Shown in pieces: positions 40,887-49,795 of a DNA stretch of 64,000 nt. Numbering within the stretch: the first letter of the stretch is position 1; the number at the start of each line of letters is the position of its first letter. The notes below the pieces were generated by a model. The model saw only the letters and a list, made by a program, of their open reading frames with translations. It searched no databases and was not told the DNA's origin. Source of the DNA: Anaeromyxobacter oryzae. GTDB taxonomy: Bacteria; Myxococcota; Myxococcia; Myxococcales; Anaeromyxobacteraceae. Both the position numbers and the translations under genes were made by a program. Location of the stretch: the NCBI RefSeq assembly GCF_023169945.1, contig NZ_AP025591.1, positions 1,262,501 through 1,326,500 on the forward strand. Reading direction: 5' to 3'.

Positions 40887-41462
40887 GTGATCGCGATGTC
40901 ACGCAGGCCATCGCCCGACAGGGGTACCTCGCCGCGCTTCGAGGACGCGCTCGCGCACGCGGACGCGCTCTACAACCTGGCGCGCCACCTCACGCGCAAC
41001 GCGGACGATGCGGAGGACCTGGTCCAGGAGACCTACGCGCGCGCGGTGCGGGGGTGGGACGGGCGCGATGGGGAGGCGAGCCTCGCCGCCTGGCTCTTCC
41101 GGATCCTGCGCAACGCCTGGCTCGATCGCTGGAGGCGCGATCGGCGGAGCCCGCTCGACGCCGAGGGCGACCCGGCCGACGCGCCCGACGCGGCGCCCGG
41201 GGACGATGCCTGGCTCCGCAACGACCTCGAGCTGGAGCGCATGCGCGGCCTGGTCGCCGAGGAGATCGAGGCGGCGCTGGCGACGCTGTCGGAGGACGCG
41301 CGCACGGTGGTGCTGCTGGACGTCGAGGGCTTCACCGAGACCGAGGTGGCGCACGTGCTCGGGTGCGCCGTCGGGACCGTGAAGTCGCGCCTGGCCCGCG
41401 CCCGAGCCGCGCTGCGCGCGCGGCTCGGCGATTACGCTCACGCCCTGGGGAGTCGGTCATGA
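40887..41462 (+). CDS. ECF-type RNA polymerase sigma factor
   Basis: The 191-residue protein has region 2 ([52 protein letters not shown]) and region 4 ([39 protein letters not shown]). The start is GTG 40887 because GAGGAGCGAAC lies at good distance; ATG 40896 is the alternative. The anti-sigma gene overlaps its stop by ATGA, forming a classical ECF/ZAS unit. Confidence 0.9.
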   Translation: MIAMSRRPSPDRGTSPRFEDALAHADALYNLARHLTRNADDAEDLVQETYARAVRGWDGRDGEASLAAWLFRILRNAWLDRWRRDRRSPLDAEGDPADAPDAAPGDDAWLRNDLELERMRGLVAEEIEAALATLSEDARTVVLLDVEGFTETEVAHVLGCAVGTVKSRLARARAALRARLGDYAHALGSRS

Positions 41463-42229
41463 CCTGTGAAGACGTGCGCCCCCGCCTGCTCGACCAGCGC
41501 CGCGGCCGGCTCGACGCGGCGGCCGACGCGGAGGTGCGGTCCCACCTGCGCGACTGCGACGCCTGCACGCGCGCCCTCGCCGGGGAGGCGACGCTCGACG
41601 AGCTGCTCGCGCGGAGGCTGCCGCGCTACGCCGCCCCGCCCGCGCTCAAGAAGCGGCTCACGCTCCTCGGCTCTCGCGCGCGGCCGCCGGCGCGCCGCGC
41701 GGCGTGGCTCCGGGTCGCGGCGCCGGCGCTCGCGGCGGGCGTGGTGCTGTTCGCGGGCGGGATGCTCGCGGGCCGCGCCACGCGGAGCGATGCGCTCGCC
41801 GCGCTCGCAGGCGAGGCGATCGGCGATCACCTGCGCGTGCTCGTCCGCGACCGCCCGTTCGACGTCGAGAGCGGCGGTCCGCACCAGGTGAAGCCGTGGT
41901 TCGCCGGTCGGCTCGACTTCGCCCCCGCGGTCCCCGTCCCCGAGGGGTCCGGTCTCGAGCTGCAGGGCGGAGCGGTCGGCTGGTTCCTCGACCGCCGGGC
42001 CGCCGTGGTGCAGTACACGCTCCGCAAGCACCGCCTGACGCTGCTCGTCTTCCGCGACGACGGGCTCGCCTGGCCCGCCGGGACGCGGGAGCGCGACCTG
42101 CGCGAGACGACGCAGCGCGGCTTCCACGTCGTGCTGTGGCGCGCCGGCGGGCTCGGGCACGCGCTCGTGTCCGACCTCGACGCGTCGGAGCTGCGCGCGG
42201 TGGCCGTGAAGCTCGCGGCCGGCTCGTGA
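41459..42229 (+). CDS. Membrane anti-sigma factor with zinc-binding (ZAS) domain
   Basis: The 256-residue protein has the ZAS motif H-x3-C-x2-C at His29, Cys33 and Cys36 ([10 protein letters not shown]), one transmembrane helix (about 87-107) and an extracytoplasmic domain of about 150 residues with [18 protein letters not shown] and a final LKLAAGS-like helix. This is the RsrA/ChrR-like layout in which a membrane anti-sigma holds the ECF factor. The periplasmic domain resembles those of FecR-less anti-sigmas encoded with class-specific ECFs. Signal unknown. Confidence 0.88.
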   Translation: MTCEDVRPRLLDQRRGRLDAAADAEVRSHLRDCDACTRALAGEATLDELLARRLPRYAAPPALKKRLTLLGSRARPPARRAAWLRVAAPALAAGVVLFAGGMLAGRATRSDALAALAGEAIGDHLRVLVRDRPFDVESGGPHQVKPWFAGRLDFAPAVPVPEGSGLELQGGAVGWFLDRRAAVVQYTLRKHRLTLLVFRDDGLAWPAGTRERDLRETTQRGFHVVLWRAGGLGHALVSDLDASELRAVAVKLAAGS

Positions 42230-42354
42230 AGCCCGGAGCGCACGCGGCCGGGGCGGCCGGCGGGCCCCGTCATGACGCCGATCAGCGGGCCGGAGCCGGG
42301 CCTCGGGTACCGTTCCAGCCCGGCGCGCCGCGCAGGCCCGCCCGAGGGGGAACG

Positions 42355-43092
42355 ATGGCGAACCAGCCGGCCATGCAGCTCGGCCCGAACTTCAAGTACT
42401 GCACCGCGTGCGCGCACGTGCTCGACGCCCACGCCGCGTTCTGCGGGCGCTGCGGCGTGCCGCAGGGCCCGCCGGCGCTCTCCGGTCCGCCCCCGCTCGC
42501 GCCGCCCCGGAGCGGCGGCTCCAGCGCGGCGACCATCGTGGCCGTCGTCATCGCGTGCCTGTTCGGCGGCGTCGTGATCCTCGGGATCCTGGCCGCCATC
42601 GCGATCCCGAACTTCCTCCGGTACCAGCTCCGCGCGAAGCAGGCCGGGGTCCAGTCCGAGCTCGTCTCGATCGCGCTCGCGGAGCAGGGGCTCCACGCGC
42701 GGGGGCGCCCGTACTCCGCGTTCCCGGACCCCGTCCCCGCGGACGCGCCCGGCGCGCGGAAGGTCGCGCTGTCCGACGCCGATCGCGCCGCGGCGGCGGC
42801 GATCGGGTGGAGCGCGCCGCGGTCGACGTACGGTCGGTACGACGTCGCGGTGATCACCGACGCCGCCGGAAACCAGTCCTTCTCGGTCTGCGCCGAAAGC
42901 GACCTCGACGGCGACGGCAACGCCGCCGCGATCGTCTGGTTCCACCCGGGCACGACCGTCGGCGGCGCCGTGCTCGCGCCCCCGCTCGCGCCGTGCGAGG
43001 GTGCGGTGGTGAAGCCGGGGCGCTCGCTGGACATGACCGAGGACGATCCGGCCGACCAGCCGATCCGGATCTCGCCCCACGACGTGTTCTGA
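42355..43092 (+). CDS. Zinc-ribbon protein fused to a type IV pilin-like helix and head
   Basis: The 245-residue protein has an N-terminal zinc ribbon (Cys16, Cys19, Cys30, Cys33), a proline/glycine linker, and a single transmembrane helix (59-85) that continues into ILGILAAIAIPNFLRYQLRA, the conserved N-terminal helix sequence of type IV pilins such as myxobacterial PilA. The prepilin cleavage site (Gly before Phe-Thr-Leu-Ile-Glu) is missing and the zinc ribbon replaces the leader. The C-terminal 140 residues look like a pilin globular head with DLDGDGNAAAIVWF, a calcium-loop-like segment. It is therefore unlikely to be processed by PilD. CGAGGGGGAACG precedes ATG. Confidence 0.75.
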   Translation: MANQPAMQLGPNFKYCTACAHVLDAHAAFCGRCGVPQGPPALSGPPPLAPPRSGGSSAATIVAVVIACLFGGVVILGILAAIAIPNFLRYQLRAKQAGVQSELVSIALAEQGLHARGRPYSAFPDPVPADAPGARKVALSDADRAAAAAIGWSAPRSTYGRYDVAVITDAAGNQSFSVCAESDLDGDGNAAAIVWFHPGTTVGGAVLAPPLAPCEGAVVKPGRSLDMTEDDPADQPIRISPHDVF

Positions 43093-43107
43093 ACCCTCCG
43101 GGCCGCG

Positions 43108-43356
43108 TCACGGCGGCGGCGGGAGCCCCCGCGCCGACCGGACGTGCAGCTCGTCGACCTCGAGCCGGCCCATGCGCGCCTCGCCGACGGCGAGGGCGAG
43201 GGACCGGATCGCGAGCGCCGCGACGGCGACCGCGCCGAGCGCGAGGACGCCGAGGCTCGCCGCGCCGATGGCGAGCGCGCCCGGCGCGCCGGCACCGAGC
43301 GCGGTCCGCGCGCGCCGGCCCCTCCGCCCGGCGCGCACGAGCCGTCCCCTCCTCAC
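43108..43356 (-). CDS. Small membrane protein (82 aa)
   Basis: A basic N-terminus is followed by a long alanine/leucine/glycine helix with repeats (ALAIGAASLGVLALGAVAVA) and then EARMGRLEVDELHVRSARGL. Similar small proteins with repeated ALG and a final RLEVDELHV segment are common in myxobacteria and unnamed. GTG 43356 overlaps the upstream stop as GTGA; a GTG at 43338 with GGAGGGGACG upstream is an alternative start. Confidence 0.6.
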   Translation of the reverse strand: MRRGRLVRAGRRGRRARTALGAGAPGALAIGAASLGVLALGAVAVAALAIRSLALAVGEARMGRLEVDELHVRSARGLPPPP

Positions 43357-43553
43357 CGCTCGCTACCCGGGTCGCCGGGGCCGCCGTCGGACTCGGCTTC
43401 TCGCGCCTGCGGCGACTCGACCGGCGGATCGCCGGGCTTCGAGGCGCTGCCCGGCCCCTCGGGGAACGGATCGGCCTGCTTCCCGGGCGTGCCCGGCGCG
43501 GGCCGCTTCTCCCACCGGACCTCGCCCTCCCTGCGATCGTCGTGCTGCGCCAT
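43353..43553 (-). CDS. Small hydrophilic protein (66 aa)
   Basis: The product is disordered in composition (many Pro, Gly, Glu, Asp) with no domain. Evidence for a real gene is the excellent ribosome binding site GGAGGGAGACGCGC before ATG 43553 and the GTGA overlap with the small membrane protein gene that follows. Function unknown. Confidence 0.55.
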   Translation of the reverse strand: MAQHDDRREGEVRWEKRPAPGTPGKQADPFPEGPGSASKPGDPPVESPQAREAESDGGPGDPGSER

Positions 43554-43685
43554 GCGCGTCTCCCTCCCGAGGGAACGATCGCATCCTGCGCCTCGCGCGC
43601 CGAGCGCGCCCGCACGCCCGCCGGCTCGACGGGGAGGACGGACGGCGCACGGGGGGCGAGGCGGCGAGCGGGGCGCGCCCGAGCG

Positions 43686-44660
43686 CTACGCCACCGGCAA
43701 GCCGGCGAGGGCGCGCGCGACGGCGAGCACGCCGGCCGCGACGCGCGCCGGGACGTAACCGCCCTCGAGCACCGCGGCGACGCGCGTGCACCCGGCCGCC
43801 GCGGCGCGGGAGAGGAGCACGGTCGTCAGCGCGTGCAGATCGGCGGGCTCGAGGGCGAGGCCGCCCTGCGGGTCGCCGGCGAGGAGATCGAACCCCGCGG
43901 ACACGAGCACGACGTCCGGCCGCGCCTCGCGGAGCGTCGCGTCGAGCGCCTCGGCGAAGCGCCGGCGATACTCGACGGCGGCCGTCCCGGGCGGCACGGG
44001 CACGTTCCGCGTCGCGCCGAGGCCGGAGCCGGCGCCGCGCTCGTCCTCGGCCCCGGTGTGCGGGTAGTGCGGGAACAGGTGCAGCGAGAGGAGGTGGACG
44101 GTCGGGTCTTCCCAGAAGATCGCCTGGGTGCCGTCGCCGTGGTGGACGTCCCAGTCCACCACGAGGATCCGGCGCGCGAGCCCGTGCGCCTGCAGCGAGC
44201 GCGCGGCGATCGCCACGTTGTTGAGGAGGCAGTAGCCGCCGGCGCGATCCGCGGCGGCGTGGTGGCCGGGGGGCCGCGCCAGCGCGAAGGCGGCGCGGGC
44301 CTCGCCTCGTGCCACCCGCTCGGCGGCGAGGATCGCGCAGCCGGCCGCCGCCACCGCCGCGCGAAAGGAGGCGCCGGAGACGGGCGTCTCCGGCTCGACG
44401 AAGGTGTGGACGCCGGACTCGGCCGCCGCGTCCGACAGCGCTCGCAGCCGGTCCACGAGGGCGGGCGTGTGCACGCGGAGGAGGTCCTCGAGCGAGGCGG
44501 GGGGGGCCTCCTCGCGCCGGATGCCCTCCCCGCGCAGGTCCGGATCTCGCGCGAGCGCGTCCTCGATCGCGGCGAGGCGGGCCACGCTCTCGGGGTGATC
44601 GTGGCCGGTGTCGTGACCGAGGCAGTCGGGGTGCGTGACGAGCAGGAGCCGGGGCGACAT
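43686..44660 (-). CDS. Histone deacetylase family protein (AcuC-like)
   Basis: The 324-residue zinc hydrolase has the class I/II HDAC fold: THPDCLGHDTGHDHPESVAR at the N-terminus, the catalytic His pair in RPPGHHAAADRAGGYCLLNN, metal ligands in VVDWDVHHGDGTQ and the later SAGFDLLAGDPQGGL, and LEGGYVPARVAAGV. Bacterial members deacetylate small molecules such as acetylpolyamines or, as AcuC, acetyl-lysine on acetyl-CoA synthetase. An acetyl-CoA synthetase is encoded 2.1 kb away. Upstream on the minus strand TATGTT is a possible -10. Confidence 0.88.
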   Translation of the reverse strand: MSPRLLLVTHPDCLGHDTGHDHPESVARLAAIEDALARDPDLRGEGIRREEAPPASLEDLLRVHTPALVDRLRALSDAAAESGVHTFVEPETPVSGASFRAAVAAAGCAILAAERVARGEARAAFALARPPGHHAAADRAGGYCLLNNVAIAARSLQAHGLARRILVVDWDVHHGDGTQAIFWEDPTVHLLSLHLFPHYPHTGAEDERGAGSGLGATRNVPVPPGTAAVEYRRRFAEALDATLREARPDVVLVSAGFDLLAGDPQGGLALEPADLHALTTVLLSRAAAAGCTRVAAVLEGGYVPARVAAGVLAVARALAGLPVA

Positions 44661-44962
44661 GGTGCGCGCGGAACATAGCAGGAGGCGGTCCGCGTGGCGC
44701 GAGGGCGTGGGAGCGTGCCCTCGCTCGCCGCTGGACCGGGCCCCGGACGCGCGGGCGGGCGCGCGCCCCCCTTCCGGAACGCGCCCGGCGCCGCCGCCGC
44801 GACCAGGCGAGCCCGGCCGGCGCCGAGGCTCTTCGCGCCTGGCTCGACCGGTTCCGGGACCGGCGCTGGTCCTCCGGCCGCGCCCCGGGCCGCGCCGGCG
44901 TGGCCACCTTTCCGCGGGCGCGACGCCGCGACGGCGCCGCCCGCCCGCATGGAGGACGGACC
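44661..44962. other. 302-bp divergent intergenic region
   Basis: Very GC-rich spacer between the HDAC-like gene and the DUF4126-like gene. I see TATGTT on the minus strand near 44672-44677 and GGAGGACGGACC before ATG 44963; no open frame in it looks like protein, and no repeat or RNA structure stands out. Confidence 0.55.
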
Positions 44963-45448
44963 ATGGACGGCACCTCGTTCCTGCTCTCGGCCGGCGCCGG
45001 CTGGCTCGCCGGGATGCGCAGCATGACCGCGCCTGCGGCGGCGGCGTTCCGGCTCCGCCGCCGCGTCGCGCCGCCCGTCGGCGCCGCGCGGCTCCTCGCG
45101 CCGCCCGCGGCCCGGTGGGTCCTGCCGGTGCTCGCGCTCGGCGAGATGGCGGCGGACAAGCGCCCCGGGATCGGGGACCGGACCGCGGCGCCCTCGCTCG
45201 CGGCCCGCGCCACGTCCGGCGCGCTCACGGCGGCCGCGATCGCCGGCGGGCGGCGGCTGCGGCGCGCCCGCACGCGAGAGATGCTCGGCGCCGCCGCCCT
45301 CGGCGCCTGCTTCGCGGTGCTCTCGAGCTACGCGAACCTCTGGCTCCGGCGCGCTGCGAGCCGCCGGACCGGCGCGTCGGAGCAGACGCTCGGGTACGCC
45401 GAGGACGTCCTCGCGGCGGGCCTCGGGACCGCGGTCGCGACGCTCTGA
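44963..45448 (+). CDS. DUF4126-like membrane protein
   Basis: The 161-residue protein starts with SFLLSAGAGWLAGMRSMTAP, the conserved DUF4126 segment, and has three or four weakly hydrophobic helices, including AARATSGALTAAAIAGG and EMLGAAALGACFAVLSS. The family is of unknown function. ATG 44963 is chosen for its GGAGGACGGACC. Confidence 0.65.
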   Translation: MDGTSFLLSAGAGWLAGMRSMTAPAAAAFRLRRRVAPPVGAARLLAPPAARWVLPVLALGEMAADKRPGIGDRTAAPSLAARATSGALTAAAIAGGRRLRRARTREMLGAAALGACFAVLSSYANLWLRRAASRRTGASEQTLGYAEDVLAAGLGTAVATL

Positions 45449-45477
45449 GCGGCTCCCGCGAGGGGCCCGCCCGGGTG

Positions 45478-45483
45478 TAGCAT
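45478..45483 (+). promoter_or_regulatory. Candidate -10 element of the MFS gene
   Basis: TAGCAT lies 9 bases before ATG 45493, in a 44-base spacer that has no ribosome binding site. A leaderless or nearly leaderless message is likely, less certain than for alr. Confidence 0.3.
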
Positions 45484-45492
45484 CCGCCGGCC

Positions 45493-46776
45493 ATGCCGGC
45501 CGCCGAGCGCTCCAGCCCGATGCCCCTCCCCGCCTCGGACGTGCCGGGCGCGGAGCCCGCGCCGGGCGCCGGCGCGCTCCGCCACCCGATGGCGTCGCTG
45601 CGCGTCGGCGCCCTCCTCACCGGCATCGTCGGCATCGGCGCGCTGTCGATCGACACGTACCTACCGTCGCTCCCGCAGATCGTCCGCGAGTTCCGGACCG
45701 CCGACGCGACCGCGCAGCTCACCGTCACGCTGTTCCTCCTGAGCTTCGCGGCGACGCAGCTCGTCTTCGGACCGCTCTCGGATCGCTTCGGGAGGCGGCG
45801 CACGCTGCTCGGCGGGCTCCTGCTCTACGTGGTCGGCGCGATCGGCTGCGCGCTCGCGCCGACCATCCAGGTGCTGGTCGTCGCGCGCGTCGTCCAGGGG
45901 CTCGGGGCCGGCAGCGGCCCGGTGGTCGGCCGCGCCATCGTGCGCGACGTGTACCCGCGGGAGCACGGCGCCCGGGTGCTCGCGCTCATGGCGACAGCCC
46001 AGGCGCTGACGCCGATCCTCGCGCCGATCCTCGGCGGCTACGTCCAGGTGTGGTCCGGGTGGCGCGCGGTGTTCGTCATCCTCGTCGTGCTCGGGACGGC
46101 GTTCCTCGCCGCCGCGTGGGCGCTCGTCGCGGAGACCGTCCCCGGTGTCGAGCCGGGCGTGCTGCACCCGCGGACCCTCCTCCGGAACGCCGGGACGCTG
46201 ATGCACGACCGGACCTTCGTCGGGTACGTCCTCGCGGTGATGCTCGTCTTCAGCGGCCAGTTCGCGTTCATCTCCGGCTCTGCGTTCGTGTTCATCGGGC
46301 TCCTGAAGGTCTCGCCGGACGCGTACGGGTACTGCTTCGGCCTGGTCGCCTTCGGGCTCATGACCGGCAGCTTCGTCACGGCGCGCGTGACGGGCCGGCT
46401 CGGCGTCCGGCGCGTCGTCCGCGCGGGCGCGCTGCTCGCGGCCGTGTCCGGCGTCGCGCTCGCCGCGCCCGTCCTCCTCGGCGTGACGCGGCTCCCGTCG
46501 CTGCTCCTGCCCATGTACCTCTACGCCGTGGCGGGCGGGCTCGTGATGCCGAGCGCCATGGCCGGCGCCATCGGGCCGTTCGCGGGGATCGCCGGGCTCG
46601 CCTCGGCGGTGCTCGGCTTCTTCCAGATGGCGGGCTCGGCGGCGTACGCCATCGCCGTGTCGCGCTTCCTCGACGGGACGGCGCGGCCGATGACCGTCGC
46701 GATCGCCCTCTCCGGCCTCGCCTGCCTCGCCGCCTGCGCCGCCCTGGTGCGGCCCGGCCCACGCGACGAGGCCTGA
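45493..46776 (+). CDS. MFS drug efflux transporter (Bcr/CflA type)
   Basis: The 427-residue protein has 12 predicted helices. The Bcr/CflA signature is present: SIDTYLPSLPQIVREF in helix 1, the motif A GPLSDRFGRRRTLLGG, and motif C-like RVVQGLGAGSGPVVGRAIVRD. These antiporters export drugs or small metabolites with protons. The first 30 residues are polar and not conserved, so a start at Met33 is possible. Convergent with acsA, 18 bases apart. Confidence 0.88.
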   Translation: MPAAERSSPMPLPASDVPGAEPAPGAGALRHPMASLRVGALLTGIVGIGALSIDTYLPSLPQIVREFRTADATAQLTVTLFLLSFAATQLVFGPLSDRFGRRRTLLGGLLLYVVGAIGCALAPTIQVLVVARVVQGLGAGSGPVVGRAIVRDVYPREHGARVLALMATAQALTPILAPILGGYVQVWSGWRAVFVILVVLGTAFLAAAWALVAETVPGVEPGVLHPRTLLRNAGTLMHDRTFVGYVLAVMLVFSGQFAFISGSAFVFIGLLKVSPDAYGYCFGLVAFGLMTGSFVTARVTGRLGVRRVVRAGALLAAVSGVALAAPVLLGVTRLPSLLLPMYLYAVAGGLVMPSAMAGAIGPFAGIAGLASAVLGFFQMAGSAAYAIAVSRFLDGTARPMTVAIALSGLACLAACAALVRPGPRDEA

Positions 46777-46794
46777 GCCCCGCCGGAGATTCTC

Positions 46795-48729
46795 TCAGGG
46801 CTCCGCACCGGCCTCCGGCCGCTGCGCGGCGAGCTCGGCGCGCATCTCCGCCCAGGCGCGGCGCGCCTCGTCCACCGAGCCCTCGTCCTCGATCGTCGTG
46901 ATGTCGCCCGGGTCGCGGTCGAGGATCACCGCCTTGAAGACCCGGCGCATGATCTTCCCGCTCCGCGTCTTCGGGAGCGTCCGGACGAAGTTCACCTCGC
47001 CGATGACCGCGACCGGTCCGAGCTCGCGGCGCACCGCCTCGACGAGCTCGCGCCGGAGCGCCGCGGACGGCTCGTGGCCCTGGCGCAGCGCCACGAACGC
47101 CGACACCACCTCGCCGCGCACCGGGTCCGGCCGCCCGGTCACGCCGGCCTCGGCGACCGCCGGATGGGTGAGGAACGCGGTCTCGACCTCGATCGTCCCG
47201 AGCTTGTGACCGGCGATCTTGATGATCTCGTCGGCACGGCCCGCGAAGAACACGTACCCGTCCTCGTCCACGTGCGCCGAGTCGCCGGTGTAGTAGACCC
47301 CCGGGATCCGCTGCCAGTAGTCGGACGCGTAGCGCTCCGGCTCGCCCCACAGCGTCGGCGTGAGGCCCGGGAACGGGCGCGTCAGGACCATGATCCCCTT
47401 CTCGCCCGGCGGCACCGGCCGGCCGTCCTGCGCGCTCACCACCGTCGCCTCGATGCCCGGGAGCGGCAGCCCGGCCGAGCCCGGCTTGATGGGCAGCATC
47501 GCGAGGCCGTAGGGATTCCCGAACACCGGGCCGCCGGTCTCGGTCTGCCACATGTGATCGATGACCGGCACGCGATCCCGGAGGACCTCGCGCTGCAGCC
47601 ACTCCCACGCGGGCGGGTTCAGCACCTCCCCGGCGCAGAACACGCGCTCGAGCGAGCGGTGATCGAAGCCGCGCGCCGGCGCGGCGCCGTACTTCATGAG
47701 GAGCCGCACGGCGGTCGGCGACGTGAAGAGCCCGGTGACGCGCAGCTCCTCGACGATCTTCCAGAGCGTCTCCGGCCCGGGGTGGTCGAGGGCGCCCTCG
47801 TACGCCACGGTGGTGCAGCCGGTGAGGAGCGGCGCGTAGACGATGTAGCTGTGCCCGACGATCCAGCCGATGTCGGACGTGGACCACCAGACGTCCGAGG
47901 GCCGGAGGCCGAAGCACCACCGGCCCATGGCGTGGACGTGGACGCCGTACCCGCCGTGCACGTGGATGGCGAGCTTCGGCCGCGCGGTGGTGCCGGACGT
48001 CGCGAGGATGAACGCCGGCTCGTTCGCCTCCATCGGCTCGCACGCGCCGGAGTGGCCGCCGCCGAGCGCGAGGAACTCCGGCCAGGCGACGTCGCGCGCG
48101 CCGGTCCAGGGCGGCGGGGTCGCCCCGCGCCGGAGGACGACCACGTGCTCGACGGCGCCGCGGTCGATCGCGAGCGCGTCGTCCACGATCTCCTTGAGCC
48201 GCGTCTCCTTCCCCTTGCGCCACGTGACGTCGGCGGTGAACACGACGCGCGAGCCGCTCGCGACGACGCGGCTCGAGAGCGCGCCCGCGCCGAACCCCGC
48301 GAAGACGACCAGGTGGATCGCGCCGATCCGGGCCGCCGCGAGCATGAGGACGATCGCCTCCGGGCAGGTCGGCATGTACAGGGTGATGCGGTCCCCCTTC
48401 TCCACCCCCAGCCCCCGCAGGGCCGCGGACGTGCGCTCGACCTCGTGGAGGAGCTGCGCGTAGGTGAGGGCGCGCCGCTCCCCCCTCTCGTTCGCGTAGA
48501 CGAGCGCGGTGTGGCCGCTGCGGCCCGCCGCGACGTGCCGGTCGAGCGCCCCGTAGGCGAGGTTCGTCTCGCCGCCGACGAACCAGCGAAAGCTCGGGAA
48601 CTCGTGCTGGAAAACCCGTTTCCACGGACGGAACCAGTGCAGCTCCTCCGCCGCGCGCGCCCAGAAGGCGTCCGGGTCCTCCTCCGCTTCCGCGAGCCAC
48701 CGGCGGACGATCGGGTTGACGAGATCCAT
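46795..48729 (-). CDS. acsA: Acetyl-CoA synthetase (acetate-CoA ligase) family enzyme
   Basis: The 644-residue adenylate-forming enzyme carries out ATP-dependent acetyl- (or propionyl-) CoA formation. The P-loop is ATSGTTARPKLAIH; further landmarks are the DIGWIVGHSYIVY tryptophan motif, MWQTETGGPVFGNP, YTGDSAHVDEDGYVFFAGRADE and the C-terminal catalytic lysine loop LPKTRSGKIMRR. That lysine is the site of reversible acetylation in Acs enzymes. VARIATION at ATSGTT (often TSGTTGKPKG) fits the propionyl/acetyl subgroup. GAGGAGGATGCACC precedes ATG 48729. A histone deacetylase family gene is nearby. Confidence 0.9.
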   Translation of the reverse strand: MDLVNPIVRRWLAEAEEDPDAFWARAAEELHWFRPWKRVFQHEFPSFRWFVGGETNLAYGALDRHVAAGRSGHTALVYANERGERRALTYAQLLHEVERTSAALRGLGVEKGDRITLYMPTCPEAIVLMLAAARIGAIHLVVFAGFGAGALSSRVVASGSRVVFTADVTWRKGKETRLKEIVDDALAIDRGAVEHVVVLRRGATPPPWTGARDVAWPEFLALGGGHSGACEPMEANEPAFILATSGTTARPKLAIHVHGGYGVHVHAMGRWCFGLRPSDVWWSTSDIGWIVGHSYIVYAPLLTGCTTVAYEGALDHPGPETLWKIVEELRVTGLFTSPTAVRLLMKYGAAPARGFDHRSLERVFCAGEVLNPPAWEWLQREVLRDRVPVIDHMWQTETGGPVFGNPYGLAMLPIKPGSAGLPLPGIEATVVSAQDGRPVPPGEKGIMVLTRPFPGLTPTLWGEPERYASDYWQRIPGVYYTGDSAHVDEDGYVFFAGRADEIIKIAGHKLGTIEVETAFLTHPAVAEAGVTGRPDPVRGEVVSAFVALRQGHEPSAALRRELVEAVRRELGPVAVIGEVNFVRTLPKTRSGKIMRRVFKAVILDRDPGDITTIEDEGSVDEARRAWAEMRAELAAQRPEAGAEP

Positions 48730-48970
48730 GGTGCATCCTCCTCGCCGAAACGATGGGCGCGGCGCGCAGGGGACGCCGCCGTACGCCTCGCCAGGGACCG
48801 CTCGCCCACGCGCACGGACGGACCGCATCTCGCTCCGGGACTTTCGCGCGCAGCGCGCCGTCGCCATCTCGTCGGGCAATCCTCCGGTGGCGGGCCGCAC
48901 GACGGGAGCGCAGCTCGGCGGACGTCGTGGTCGCTCGGCGTGCGGCGGCCGGGGGGCGAAGAGGTGCGAG

Positions 48971-49438
48971 ATGGCGACGGACGTGAAGGCGACCCAGAAG
49001 ACCGACGTGAAGGCCATCAAGCAGGAGGTGAAGGAGCTGTTCGGGCTCGTGCCGACCTGGGTGAACGAGATGCCCGACTCGGCGCTCGGCGGGTTCTGGT
49101 CGCTCATGCGCGACTTCCAGCTCGCGGAGACGCGCATCCCGAACAAGTACAAGGAGCTCATCGGGCTCGCGGTCTCCGGCGCGACGCGGTGCCGGTACTG
49201 CACGTTGTTCCACACCGAGGCGGCGCGGCTCTTCGGCGCCACCGACGACGAGATCGCCGAGGCGAGCATGATGGCCGCGCACACGATGGGCGCGAGCACG
49301 TTCCTGAACGCACAGCAGGTCGACTACGAGCAGTTCCGCAACGAGACGCTGCAGGCGATCGCCTACGCGCGCCAGCAGCAGCAAGGGCAGGCCGGGACGA
49401 CCCCGCGCCCGAACGTCGACACGACGGCCCATGCCTGA
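48971..49438 (+). CDS. Carboxymuconolactone decarboxylase/AhpD-like protein
   Basis: The 155-residue all-helical protein has the AhpD-like redox motif CRYCTLFH preceded by LIGLAVSGAT, and FLNAQQVDYEQF near the C-terminus, with a glutamine-rich tail. CMD/AhpD proteins form trimers and act as thiol peroxidase reductases or decarboxylases. The long N-terminal segment TDVKATQKTDVKAIKQEVKE is unusual for AhpD and charged. Divergent from acsA. Its end overlaps the next gene by 8 bases. Confidence 0.8.
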   Translation: MATDVKATQKTDVKAIKQEVKELFGLVPTWVNEMPDSALGGFWSLMRDFQLAETRIPNKYKELIGLAVSGATRCRYCTLFHTEAARLFGATDDEIAEASMMAAHTMGASTFLNAQQVDYEQFRNETLQAIAYARQQQQGQAGTTPRPNVDTTAHA

Positions 49439-49751
49439 CCTCGACCCGCTCGCCCGGCTCGAGGCGGACGGCCTCGTCCACACCGGTCCGGGCGGCCCCC
49501 GGACCACGCGCCGCTGGCAGGGGGCGATGGCGCGCGCGGCGGTCCGGCTCTACCAGGCCGGCGCGCCGTGGCGGGACCTGCGGCTCCCGGTGGCCGCCGC
49601 CCTCCTCGAGGTCTACGGCGACGCGAGCGACGACGAGCTCGCGGGCCTGGTCGAGGCGATCCTCCCGCTCGAGGAGGTCGCCCCCGGGCGCCCGGCGCTC
49701 GCGGATCCGCCGACCGCGGATCCCGCGGAAACCGACCCGGCGCCGCGGTGA
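49431..49751 (+). CDS. Small protein of unknown function (106 aa)
   Basis: The helical protein has PRTTRRWQGAMARAAVRLYQ, a conserved DLRLPVAAALLEVYGDASDD and an acidic, proline-rich tail. The 8-base overlap with the upstream AhpD-like gene suggests coupled translation and a shared role. No domain recognised; no signal peptide. Confidence 0.65.
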   Translation: MPDLDPLARLEADGLVHTGPGGPRTTRRWQGAMARAAVRLYQAGAPWRDLRLPVAAALLEVYGDASDDELAGLVEAILPLEEVAPGRPALADPPTADPAETDPAPR

Positions 49752-49762
49752 GCGAGGACGAA

Positions 49763-49795
49763 CGCGCCGCCCCGGGCTCCGGCCCGGGCGGCGCG
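49763..49795. terminator. Very stable hairpin between convergent genes
   Basis: A 10-bp GC-only stem (CGCGCCGCCC with its complement) is extended past one bulged C by four more pairs (GGGC/GCCC) around a 4-base loop. It fills the 44-base gap between the 106-residue protein gene and the convergent 248-residue protein gene, so it probably ends both. No T-tract. Confidence 0.6.

Noticed and set aside
48716..48970. Upstream extension of the AhpD-like gene to an earlier start
   Set aside because: The extension is Arg/Gly/Pro-rich without conservation, and ATG 48971 begins the charged helical protein; the region is the divergent promoter of acsA.
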